A stretch of DNA of 64,000 bases, taken from positions 56,639 through 120,638 of the forward strand of contig JAEWOD010000032.1 of assembly GCA_023461035.1 (NCBI GenBank). The letters are read 5' to 3'. Positions 37,201 to 44,463 of the stretch are shown piece by piece. The position numbers and the translations under genes are program-made. The notes under the pieces were generated by a model that worked only from the letters and a program-made list of their open reading frames with translations, was not told the DNA's origin and did not search any database. Every line of letters begins with the position of its first letter. Positions within the stretch are counted from its first letter, which is position 1. This DNA is from Bacteroidota bacterium. Lineage in GTDB: Bacteria; Bacteroidota; Bacteroidia; Flavobacteriales; Weeksellaceae.

Positions 37201-38027
37201 AAACAGACGGAACCCCATTCCATACTGGAACCAGTTATACCACACCTCCTTTGAATACAACGACCACCTATTATGTAGAAGCCCAAACAGGCAATTGTAA
37301 ATCAGAGAGAGAACCTATTACGATAACGGTTTATCCGACACCCGAAATGCAAGAAATGGAGGACCTCGTGATTTGTGACGGAGACAGTTATGAATTCTGG
37401 GCACCGGAAGGTTTTGATTATTATGAATGGAAAGACCAATCGGGAACTATTATCAGCACCGAAGCAGAAGTAATCTTTACCGAAGAAGGAACCTACCAAC
37501 TCATAGCAGGCATCAATGGTATTCCCTGTCCGGTTTACCGTAACCTGACAGTCAGTTTTTCAACCACACCTACCATTACCGAAATCAAATCTACGGAATC
37601 TACCCTTACCATTTATGTAACAGGAGATGGACCGTTTGAATACAGTTTAGATCAAGTTTTTTGGCAAAGCACCAATACCTTCTACAACTTAGAGCCGGGC
37701 ATTTATTATGTCTACGTACGTGACCTGACAGGATGTGGTAGCGGTGCCAAACAAGGCGCGATCATGGGCGTGCCGAACTTCATCTCCCCAAACGGAGACG
37801 GCAAGAACGACACCTGGAAGATACGGGCGCTGGAAGCTTTTCCGAATACGAGGCTTCAGATTTTTGACCGCTACGGGAAAATGTTTGTGGACAGGATTCT
37901 TCAATCTGATTTTGAATGGAACGGAAAATACAACGGAGAAGCGTTGCCGGGCGGAAGCTATTGGTATATCCTGAGTTTAGAATCAGGAGAGAAGTTAGGT
38001 GGACATATTAACATAAGGAATTATTAG
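34236..38027 (+). CDS. Giant T9SS type B protein with PKD domain and tandem Ig-like repeats
   Basis: 1263 residues. Sec signal, an N-terminal region about 20-385 with beta-propeller-like strands (GNLLFYTEGKKVYDRTHNIMENGTGL, LKGSPDGTKLSMTVSN), a PKD domain about 425-480 (IHWDFGDGEESTEMYPQHYYNAPGIFIITLTL), then about six Ig-like modules of some 80 residues between 560 and 1035. Five carry the core (V/I)(N/Y)WY(A/E)NExDxxPxFxGxx(Y/F)xxxPx(L/T)...(T/S)x(Y/L)(W/Y)VEA; the fifth in order has diverged. It ends in a gliding-associated type B sorting domain (FISPNGDGKNDTWKI...LQIFDRYGKMF...WNGKYNGEALPGGSYWYIL). This is the SprB/RemA type of architecture: a surface adhesin is the likely role, not proven. 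Confidence 0.88.
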   Translation: MKKLYYSVFCLIILSNLDAQMQTAHWFFGHNAGVDFSSGIPVADTNGQINTNEGCTSISDEYGNLLFYTEGKKVYDRTHNIMENGTGLRGDPSSTSSAIILPKPDDCNLYYIFTIDVQDGEVPFYRPKRGLEYNIVDMSLNGGLGAVVQKNIEIPINGQQQGYEKLAAISNADKTGYWVLTHFEGNFYAFSITAEGVNMEPVISSTAIYGGVPTAGYLKGSPDGTKLSMTVSNPNEISTLSLYDFDNSTGIVSHEIIIDSTEEDSEEWIFDEFYGIEFSEENNILYAGKGWISGVYHYQIIQYNLLATPIIDSKYIIVEDIGAPGALQRGLDGKIYFPKAYSEYLSRIENPNTLYNPSTGEAPVYTDNAVYLGGKESHIGLPTFLNHYFRIAITVNDLSIQEDQQYCTGFLLDFDYCHQGGEIESIHWDFGDGEESTEMYPQHYYNAPGIFIITLTLIVDGEEYIRTFEITITGPPSVEDAEQSVCLYAGEEHTFNLEDSLDEINTENGDYTITFHLTETEAENGENPQPTNYTTDETTTIWVRVEDENGCFVIRELNLIINEIPEIEITSPIEICINQTATLEITTASENTINWYANETDTIPVFTGNPYITPELTETTSYWVEAVSEEGCMSERQEITVEITESPEITIENPVEICYGNTATLNAQTSAETVNWYANETDTTPVFTGNPYTTPELTVDTTYWVEASGGIGCTSQRIPVEITIVAIPELTLPVLPEICSGESISITVSTTNGTVNWYENELDITPIFNGTTYTIQPETTTTLWVEAVDGDCKSAKESITITVNELPTITAEPSDPVCVGNQVELSVESNGMIINWYENELDETPIFTGNPFTTPELTETTSYWVEAINEEGCKTERIAILAEITDQIIPEFTQVEPQCAGTEFQLLDTSDNGITGYWTPEINNMETTTYTFHPDLGQCASENVEMTIQIVEIPELEFPAEEDLISCIAQTITITIGTIGETVYWYANETDGTPFHTGTSYTTPPLNTTTTYYVEAQTGNCKSEREPITITVYPTPEMQEMEDLVICDGDSYEFWAPEGFDYYEWKDQSGTIISTEAEVIFTEEGTYQLIAGINGIPCPVYRNLTVSFSTTPTITEIKSTESTLTIYVTGDGPFEYSLDQVFWQSTNTFYNLEPGIYYVYVRDLTGCGSGAKQGAIMGVPNFISPNGDGKNDTWKIRALEAFPNTRLQIFDRYGKMFVDRILQSDFEWNGKYNGEALPGGSYWYILSLESGEKLGGHINIRNY

Positions 38028-38030
38028 AAA

Positions 38031-38067
38031 AACCTCAAGGTTATCTTCATGCCGCTGAATAACCTTG
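38031..38067 (+). repeat. Hairpin after the type B T9SS gene
   Basis: CAAGGTTAT (38036-38044) pairs with ATAACCTTG (38059-38067). It begins four bases past the stop. The AACCTCAAGGTT arm resembles the perfect AACCTCCAAGGTT stem of the pepT terminator at 13210-13254. No T-run. Confidence 0.45.
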
Positions 38068-38136
38068 TAGATTAGTTAAACATATGGGAGTTTTGAAAGG
38101 CGATAAAGTTTTTCATAGGATTAATTATGTTGATTT

Positions 38137-38169
38137 AAAACCGGATTCTGAAAAAGAGTCCGGTTTTTT
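38137..38169 (+). terminator. Terminator, copy 2 of the yidC terminator sequence
   Basis: Identical over 33 bases to 29258-29290, with arms 38137-38149 and 38155-38167 and six T. It stands about 110 bp after the preceding gene. Confidence 0.88.
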
Positions 38170-38226
38170 GTTTTTCTGCCGTTTCAATTCTTATCCTTAA
38201 CTTTGAAACCGCAAACAACATAGAAA

Positions 38227-38613
38227 ATGGAAAATTTAGCAGAAATATTTATTTTGGTAATGCTGGCCATCGTTTTTTTACAATCCGGAATCGATAAAAT
38301 TGTGGATTGGAGTGGAAATATTGGCTGGTTGAAAGGTCATTTTGCGAATTCTCCACTAAAAAACATGGTGCCGTTTTCTTTATTCATAATTACGATTTTG
38401 GAAATTCTTTCCGGGCTTTCTGCAGTCGTCGGAATCGTTTCATTACTAACGTGCGGCGGAACGCTTTTTGCCCTGATCAGTGCCATACTTTCAGCGATTA
38501 CTTTTTCGCTTTTGTTTTTGGGGCAGCGACTGGCAAAGGAATATCCGGGAGCACAAGGAATTGTCGTTTATATGATTCCGACTTTTATTTTGTTGTATTT
38601 GTTAACAAATTGA
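38227..38613 (+). CDS. DoxX-family small membrane protein
   Basis: 128 residues with four predicted membrane helices: IFILVMLAIVFLQSGIDKIVDW (with the conserved (Q/S)GIDKI), VPFSLFIITILEILSGLSAVVGIV, GGTLFALISAILSAITFSLLFLGQRLA and VVYMIPTFILLYLL. This is the DoxX pattern. Family members sit in the inner membrane and are linked to oxidative or redox stress in some bacteria; the reaction here is unknown. A TAACTTTG -7 box lies at 38198-38205. The gene ends one base before the stop of the convergent lipoprotein gene. Confidence 0.85.
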   Translation: MENLAEIFILVMLAIVFLQSGIDKIVDWSGNIGWLKGHFANSPLKNMVPFSLFIITILEILSGLSAVVGIVSLLTCGGTLFALISAILSAITFSLLFLGQRLAKEYPGAQGIVVYMIPTFILLYLLTN

Positions 38614-39318
38614 TTATTTAATTCGTTTCCAATCTTTTCCGTACAAAGTTTTCAATTCTTTTTTGAATTCTTCACTAAAGATTTCTTTAGGAGATTCACC
38701 TGATTTCAAATCTATTTCAAAAATGGAAATTTCATCTTCCTCATCAAACCTTTGATTGGAATTGCTGTCTTTGGATGCTGATAAAATGATAAATTCATTA
38801 TTGGTCATTTCCCAGCGACCCAGATTATAATTTGATGGGGATATCTGACGGAAATTCTTGCCTGATTTGTCTGAAGCGAACAAATAAACCGGATCATTTT
38901 CATTGAGCAAACTGTCTTTGTTGATGTCTTGAATTCTGATGTTATAAAAAATATAATTTTTATTTCCCATCTGACTTCTTTTGGCATCGTTATCATAATC
39001 TGAATTAAAATTTTCGATTAACATTTTTTTATCAGAAAGCAGATGCCGCTCTTTTGTTTTTGAATTATAAAAAATGATATTCCAATAGCTGCTGTAAGGC
39101 ATATCTTTATATTCATAACTTTCACTCCGGCTTTTACTTTCGCCCATTCGTAATGGAAAAATAAAAATCCCTGATGTGTCTATTTCGGAAAAATTTTCAA
39201 TCTGAACATTTAGCTTTTCAGTCGGATCAGTTTGAACCGAAGAATTGCTTTCACCGGAATTTGAATTTTTACAGCTTAAAATTAAACTGAATAAAATAAA
39301 GGATACTGCAAATTTCAT
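38614..39318 (-). CDS. Lipoprotein with dockerin/EF-hand-like segments, function unknown
   Basis: 234 residues with a lipoprotein signal (LILSCKNS, Cys16) and a Ser/Asn-rich linker. Two Asp/Asn-rich loops resemble calcium-binding EF-hand or dockerin loops: DINKDSLLNENDPVYLF and DSNSNQRFDEEDEISIF. Each is followed by a strand, so a repeated fold is likely (about 130-160 and 185-210). No family name is assigned. It sits directly upstream (same strand) of nothing conserved and is convergent with the DoxX gene with no gap; the TPR regulator at 39379-40875 lies 60 nt upstream on the same strand, so co-transcription is possible. Confidence 0.75.
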   Translation of the reverse strand: MKFAVSFILFSLILSCKNSNSGESNSSVQTDPTEKLNVQIENFSEIDTSGIFIFPLRMGESKSRSESYEYKDMPYSSYWNIIFYNSKTKERHLLSDKKMLIENFNSDYDNDAKRSQMGNKNYIFYNIRIQDINKDSLLNENDPVYLFASDKSGKNFRQISPSNYNLGRWEMTNNEFIILSASKDSNSNQRFDEEDEISIFEIDLKSGESPKEIFSEEFKKELKTLYGKDWKRIK

Positions 39319-39378
39319 TTGATAATTTTTGACAATTTAAGAAATTCTATGAATTAATTTTTTTCCAAATTGACAGCA

Positions 39379-40875
39379 TCATAATTCTGCCAGTAAATCT
39401 TCTACTGATTCATAGTTTTCCTCTTGCAGTTTCTTTTTGAGACGCATTTTTGTTACCCGGACACTCTGAGGTGAAATTCCCAAAGTCGCCGCCATTTCTT
39501 TGCCCGAAAGTCTCAGACGCAATAAAACCATTAACCTGATTTCGGCTTCAGTAAGCGAAGTACGCAAAAGTTTGAGTTTGGGTAAGAATTCAGGGTAGAT
39601 AGCACTGAACTTTTCCTTGAATTTTTCCCAGTCTTCGTCCGTCAGAATTTTTTGATTCAATAATTGGGCAACCTGTATTTCATTTTTATCGGATTCAGAT
39701 GATAGCTCCTGCTGAAGTTCATTGATCAATTGATTTTTCTGAGATAAATCCACAATGTAGCTTTTCAACTCTTTCTTTTTGACTTGCAGTATCTTTTGTG
39801 AATTTTCAAGTTCCAATGCCAATTCCTTTTCTTTCATTTTGCTTCTGGAAATCCGACGATAAACTATGAGCGAAACCAAAAGAAAAACGATGAGAATGGA
39901 AACTATCAGCAGCCAAAGCTGATTTTGGGCTATGATTTTTTCTTTTTCCAGATTTTGAATTCTTAATGTTTTTACTTGGTTACCCAGTTTTACCTGTTCT
40001 TCGATTAGTTTTTCAGATTGGTTTGCAATTAAAATATCCTTTTCAAATTCCGCATATTTTTTATGAAATTTCAACGCCGAATCAGGTTCATTAAATTTTT
40101 CATAGGTTTCACCCAATTTCTTATAACCCTCACTGATTCTGACTTTGCTTTCACTTTCAATTCCCGATTTTAAACTTATAATGGCTGAAGAAACCGCTTT
40201 GTCTTTTTGCCCTTTTCGCGTATAGATTTCTGCCAGATTATAATAAGTTGCAGCCATTCCGTCTTTATAATCTATGTTATTATAAATACGGATAGCTTTT
40301 AGATAGTTTGATAATGCCGAATCATTTTGGGATTGGTTTTTGAAAATCTGTCCTTGGTTATTATAAGCAATGGCCAAATCACGTTCGAGGTTTAATTCTC
40401 TGAAAATTTTGATGGCTTTTTTATTGTTTTCAAGGGCTTCTTTGTATTTTTTTTCTTCTTTTTGAATAAGGGACTGATTGGTAAAAGTAAGTCCGGCCAG
40501 TCTTTGTAAACCTAACTTTTCAGCCAGCCGATTGGACTCCTTGTAACAATCCATCGCTGACTGATTATCTCCAAGTCTCCAGTGTACCAACCCTAAATTA
40601 TTGAGAACAGTTGCGATTTGCGTTTCATCATTTTGTTGTTTTGCTTTCTCATAAGCCTTGGAAAAATAATTCATCGCTTCCTGATGATTTCCTTTTCCCC
40701 ATTGCGCTGTAGCGTAATTGTTAATTTCGTCAATGGAAGCATTTTCTTTTGGGACAGGAAAATCGTCATATTCTTTTGGGAGAGTATTTTCATATGTTTG
40801 GTTATTCTGATCCTTGGATTTGCAGCTTGCCAAAATCAATATTATAAAAAAACATATGTTTATTAATTTTACCAT
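39379..40875 (-). CDS. TPR-repeat membrane regulator with C-terminal HTH (second copy)
   Basis: 498 residues. N-terminus is hydrophobic with a possible lipobox (LILASCKSK, Cys18). About six TPR repeats lie between 45 and 285 (NLGLVHWRLGDNQSAMDCYKESNRLAEKLG, AYNNQGQIFKNQSQNDSALSNYLKAIRIY, ATYYNLAEIYTRKGQKDKAV). Then a membrane helix (LWLLIVSILIVFLLVSLIVY), a coiled coil of about 75 residues (KMKEKELALELENSQKILQVKKKELKSYI), and a LuxR/CsgD-like HTH (LTEAEIRLMVLLRLRLSGKEMAATLGISPQSVRVTKMRLKKKL). It differs from the regulator at 29827-31263 by the coiled coil. It lies downstream of the SBBP-type T9SS gene on the same strand, but a terminator separates them. Confidence 0.87.
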   Translation of the reverse strand: MVKLINICFFIILILASCKSKDQNNQTYENTLPKEYDDFPVPKENASIDEINNYATAQWGKGNHQEAMNYFSKAYEKAKQQNDETQIATVLNNLGLVHWRLGDNQSAMDCYKESNRLAEKLGLQRLAGLTFTNQSLIQKEEKKYKEALENNKKAIKIFRELNLERDLAIAYNNQGQIFKNQSQNDSALSNYLKAIRIYNNIDYKDGMAATYYNLAEIYTRKGQKDKAVSSAIISLKSGIESESKVRISEGYKKLGETYEKFNEPDSALKFHKKYAEFEKDILIANQSEKLIEEQVKLGNQVKTLRIQNLEKEKIIAQNQLWLLIVSILIVFLLVSLIVYRRISRSKMKEKELALELENSQKILQVKKKELKSYIVDLSQKNQLINELQQELSSESDKNEIQVAQLLNQKILTDEDWEKFKEKFSAIYPEFLPKLKLLRTSLTEAEIRLMVLLRLRLSGKEMAATLGISPQSVRVTKMRLKKKLQEENYESVEDLLAEL

Positions 40876-40904
40876 CAGACGGTAAAATTAATAAAAGATT
40901 CGCA

Positions 40905-40929
40905 TAAAAAAAGCTGCCCAGAGGCAGCT
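40905..40929 (-). terminator. Terminator after the SBBP-type T9SS gene
   Basis: AGCTGCC (40912-40918), loop CAGA, GGCAGCT (40923-40929); on the minus strand the hairpin is followed by a run of T (A at plus-strand 40905-40912). Confidence 0.85.
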
Positions 40930-40962
40930 CAACAATTAACAAATGATTTTTAAATGAAATGG

Positions 40963-43900
40963 TTATTTGACTATAAGTTTTTTGGATTGTGTGAACCCGA
41001 AACTGGTATTCATTTGATAGAAATATATTCCTTTTGGTAAACCAATGAGATTGACATCTAAAACCTGATTGCCTGAATTGTAATGTTGGTTAGTCAAAAT
41101 TCGTATAAATCTTCCCTGAGTGTTATAAAGTTTTATCTGGACGTTTCCAGATTTTTCAATTCTAAATGGAATTTGAGTGATAGATTCAACCGGATTAGGA
41201 TAATTTTGTCCTAAATGATTATTAGAAAATTCATCTGAATCTATGTCATTTATTCCCAAAACTTCATGCGTGGTTTCAAAGAATTTAATACCTGAAAAAT
41301 GACTCATTTCGTTAGACATCTCATTTCCTATCAACAATCTTCCATCCTCAAAGGGAATGAGATTACCAGGATTCAAAGGCGACAAAACATTACCAATAAA
41401 TACTTCTTCTTCAGTATTTCCTTCAGGAGAAATTTTCATCAAATTTGTAATGGTGTAGACACCTGCGGAATTAAAAATTCTTTTTGGGTTTGTAGTGGAA
41501 TATTCCTGATTTAAAACATAAACATTGTCCAGATCATCTACATGAAAATCCCGGTAATAATGAAAATCAGGAGAACTTGCATTCCATTCTAATTGGCCTT
41601 CCGAGTTATATTTGATAGCAATTACACGATTGGTCTGAGTGGAGATTTCATTACTAAAGCCGGTTACAACATAGCCATTATCAGAAGTTGGTTTAAGGCC
41701 GTAGGAACGGATTCTTCGTCCGGATTCGTTGTAAGAATTTTCCCAATTGAGTTCGCCTTGTCCAGAATATTTCATCGTAATCATTTCTCCCTGGTTGATA
41801 TTTATTTGGTTTTCTTTCCATCCACTGACCAGTATTTGGTTTTCTTCATCAACAAATAATCCTGTCGCTCCGGAATTCCATCCGTCGATGACTCTCGGTT
41901 GAATCCAATTCAAATCTCCATTTGAATTTATTTTCAAAATAGTTGAATTTATAGTTTGTGAGAAAAATGATCCGATTCCTGTGAATCCTGCCAAAATTAA
42001 ATCTCCGGAATGGTCTATTTTTCCTGAGTTGATAGAATAGAGATTGTCATCTATGCTCCCGGAGGAAATAAAGTTATTCCATATTTCCACCCCATCAGCA
42101 CCATATTTTATAACGTTGAACAGGGGTTGATATTCGGTTTCAGATTCATGTGAGACACCTGCAACATAAATATTTCCATTTTGGTCAATCAAAGGAGAAA
42201 TATAGCTTTCCGGGAAAATCAAATCTTTTTGCGATTCCCAGATTAGAATTCCGTCAGCTGAGATTTTTTGAAGCGTAATGGAAGTTTCCAAATCATAAGT
42301 ATTCGGCAACAATAAAATATATATGTTTCCTTCTTCATCAATATTTAAATCGATTCTGTTTGCCACATAACCATCTGCAACTGTATAAAGTTTTTCCCAA
42401 ATCACCTCACCCTCTGAATTGTAATTTGCTAAAAAGAAATTAGAAATTACACTTTCAGTTTCATCAATGGAAATAAAATATCCGACTACGGCCGTGTTCC
42501 CATTTGGAAGCGGCAAAGCTTTGGTATATTGAACGTTACTCGACCCTAAATTGCTGTAAACTTCATCCCAAATCCAGTTGCTATTCCCATCTTCAAATTT
42601 TACAATTTCGTATGCTTCTCCAAGCGAAGTATAGCGTGGGCTGAAGGTGACGTAAATAGAATTATTTTGATCAATTCCCATTCCCACCAAACCGTTTAGA
42701 GAATAAGTTCCATTTATTTCTTTTGTGTAATTTTTTTCATAATTCAAGGTTCCGTCTTCATTATACTTTCGGATTTGAATTATGTTGTCCGTATCGTTTT
42801 GTCCCCAAATTGAAATAACCGGAAGCGAATCATTCAATTCTAAATGTACATAAGCTCCAATAGCATCACCGTAAATGATTAAATTTTCACTTTCTTCCAC
42901 CCAATTTTGTGTCCCGTCTTCTGCAGAATAAGATAAGAGTGTGCTTCCGCTTAAAGGTTCCCAGGTCCTGTGTAGTCCTGCTACATACAGTGTATTTCCT
43001 GAAATTTCCAATTGATAACCTAAAGTTGTCTGTGTCGGATTTTTATAGGTTTCTACCCAAAGCTCATCACCATTCATTGCATATTTTATGGTGCCAATCA
43101 GGCTTTCTCCGGAACTGTCATTCAAAATTCCCGTTACAAAGCAATTTCCGTATTCATCAAATTTTATATCGGAAGCAATTGAATTTGTCTGATTTTCGCC
43201 CATATTATATTCATACTTCTTTTTCCAAATCAAATCGCCGGTGGCAGAATATTTAATCGTATAATAAACTTTATAAAAATTTTCGTTTGAACCAAAACCG
43301 GTAACTGCAACATTTCCATCACTGTCGGTCGTAATCGCATAAGGTTGAACCCAAACTCCCGGAATGTCGTTTTCATCAATCTGGCTCCATAGAAGCTCCC
43401 CATTAGAGTTGTATTTCAAGGTCAAATAACCTACATTTTCGGTTATATTTTCATTATAGCTTAAACCACCAACCAAAATATTATTTTGATTGTCAATGGT
43501 GATTGCCTGTGGATAATCCAGTCCGTTATAACCTCCATCGAACGTTGAACTCCAGACTGTTTCTCCTGAGGATTTATTATATTTTGAAGTTTTAATGTCC
43601 ATATTGTCTCCATTCCAAATAGTTCCGGCAACCACGGGATTTTCGTTTTCGTCAAGCGTTATGGCAAAACCCAGTTCTACCGAAAAATCAATGCTTTCTT
43701 CTCTTTTTTCCCAAATTAAATTTCCGTTTGAATCATATTTTACGGTTAACATATTTCCTTGCGGAGTATCAATATTTGATGAAGTTCCGGTGATATAAGT
43801 GTTTCCTTCGGAATCAGTAATACTGCTTTTAGGGATGTTTACACCCTGATAGTCTTTTTCATAAAATTCAAATTCATCGGAATTTTTTTCAAAATGATTG

Positions 43901-44013
43901 GGAGTTTGAGGGCTTACAACAACATCATTTACTTTTTTTACACCCGGTGCGGTTTGTGCCATCAGGCAAATGCCCCATAACAAAACCGGAAAGGCTGAAT
44001 AAATTTTTCTCAT
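40963..44013 (-). CDS. Large T9SS protein built of SBBP-type beta-propeller repeats
   Basis: 1016 residues from MRKIYSAFPVLLWGICLMAQ; the frame extends 17 codons upstream without signal-peptide character. Almost the whole body (about 50-930) is a run of repeats with the SBBP core DxxGNxYVTGxS...(T/I)xKY(N/S)xxGxLxW: TDSEGNTYITGTSSN, TLDENENPVVAGTIW, TIDNQNNILVGGLSYN, DEYGNCFVTGILND, DQNGNIYVAGVSHE and others, spaced about 50-60 residues. It ends in a type A sorting domain (LGQNYPNPVESITQIPFRI...LYNTQGRFIR...LPKGIYFYQM). Predicted to form one or more beta-propellers on the cell surface; no active site is seen. Confidence 0.87.
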   Translation of the reverse strand: MRKIYSAFPVLLWGICLMAQTAPGVKKVNDVVVSPQTPNHFEKNSDEFEFYEKDYQGVNIPKSSITDSEGNTYITGTSSNIDTPQGNMLTVKYDSNGNLIWEKREESIDFSVELGFAITLDENENPVVAGTIWNGDNMDIKTSKYNKSSGETVWSSTFDGGYNGLDYPQAITIDNQNNILVGGLSYNENITENVGYLTLKYNSNGELLWSQIDENDIPGVWVQPYAITTDSDGNVAVTGFGSNENFYKVYYTIKYSATGDLIWKKKYEYNMGENQTNSIASDIKFDEYGNCFVTGILNDSSGESLIGTIKYAMNGDELWVETYKNPTQTTLGYQLEISGNTLYVAGLHRTWEPLSGSTLLSYSAEDGTQNWVEESENLIIYGDAIGAYVHLELNDSLPVISIWGQNDTDNIIQIRKYNEDGTLNYEKNYTKEINGTYSLNGLVGMGIDQNNSIYVTFSPRYTSLGEAYEIVKFEDGNSNWIWDEVYSNLGSSNVQYTKALPLPNGNTAVVGYFISIDETESVISNFFLANYNSEGEVIWEKLYTVADGYVANRIDLNIDEEGNIYILLLPNTYDLETSITLQKISADGILIWESQKDLIFPESYISPLIDQNGNIYVAGVSHESETEYQPLFNVIKYGADGVEIWNNFISSGSIDDNLYSINSGKIDHSGDLILAGFTGIGSFFSQTINSTILKINSNGDLNWIQPRVIDGWNSGATGLFVDEENQILVSGWKENQININQGEMITMKYSGQGELNWENSYNESGRRIRSYGLKPTSDNGYVVTGFSNEISTQTNRVIAIKYNSEGQLEWNASSPDFHYYRDFHVDDLDNVYVLNQEYSTTNPKRIFNSAGVYTITNLMKISPEGNTEEEVFIGNVLSPLNPGNLIPFEDGRLLIGNEMSNEMSHFSGIKFFETTHEVLGINDIDSDEFSNNHLGQNYPNPVESITQIPFRIEKSGNVQIKLYNTQGRFIRILTNQHYNSGNQVLDVNLIGLPKGIYFYQMNTSFGFTQSKKLIVK

Positions 44014-44463
44014 GTGCTCAATAATTAATTTGATTGTATCCAAATATAAAAACAGAGGTTTCATTCCTTTAATTTAATGCGTTGACAAAAATGTTGACAA
44101 TGGTTGGAACGGCTTCTCATGCAGATTTTGGTTAATTGATCTTAATAAATACAGATATTTTATTTCAGCAATATGATCTGTTTGGGAACTTTTAATTTTG
44201 TATTTATTTTCTGGGTTCAACCTTTTTATGGCCTTGTGAATTTATATCATGAAAAAGTATATAGGTTATTTTTAAGCGAGTCAAGGCTCCCGAAGTTTCG
44301 GGATTGCAGTCATAGTTGGCTGCCCTGAAGAAATCAAAGATTCAATGACGCCATAAAATAATAGAATTCGGAGTTAAAATTTAATTCAGAGGTAACCAGA
44401 ATGAAACATAAACAAATTTTAGATAAATTGTAAATAGGCTCTTAAATTATTTATTTTTACCGC
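44014..44463. other. Intergenic spacer before dnaG, no gene seen
   Basis: 450 bp of AT-rich sequence without a supported reading frame. It contains the palindrome TCCCGAA..TTCGGGA (44288-44303), a degenerate stretch just before it (GGCTCCCGAAG) that is two changes from the 11-nt loop of the 3' hairpin family, and AAATAGGCTCT (44432-44442), the same end motif as at 10720-10736. A clear dnaG promoter is not evident. Confidence 0.5.

Noticed and set aside
38614..39318. True dockerin of a cellulosome
   Set aside because: The Asp/Asn loops are suggestive but there is no paired 22-residue duplication and no cohesin or scaffoldin in the window.
31450..44013. Giant T9SS genes as a toxin or polymorphic-toxin locus
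   Set aside because: No toxin domain at the C-terminus, no immunity gene; the ends are sorting domains.
44280..44303. Fourth copy of the 11-nt-loop hairpin family
   Set aside because: The loop-like stretch differs at two positions and the flanks do not pair, so it is at best a degenerate relic.
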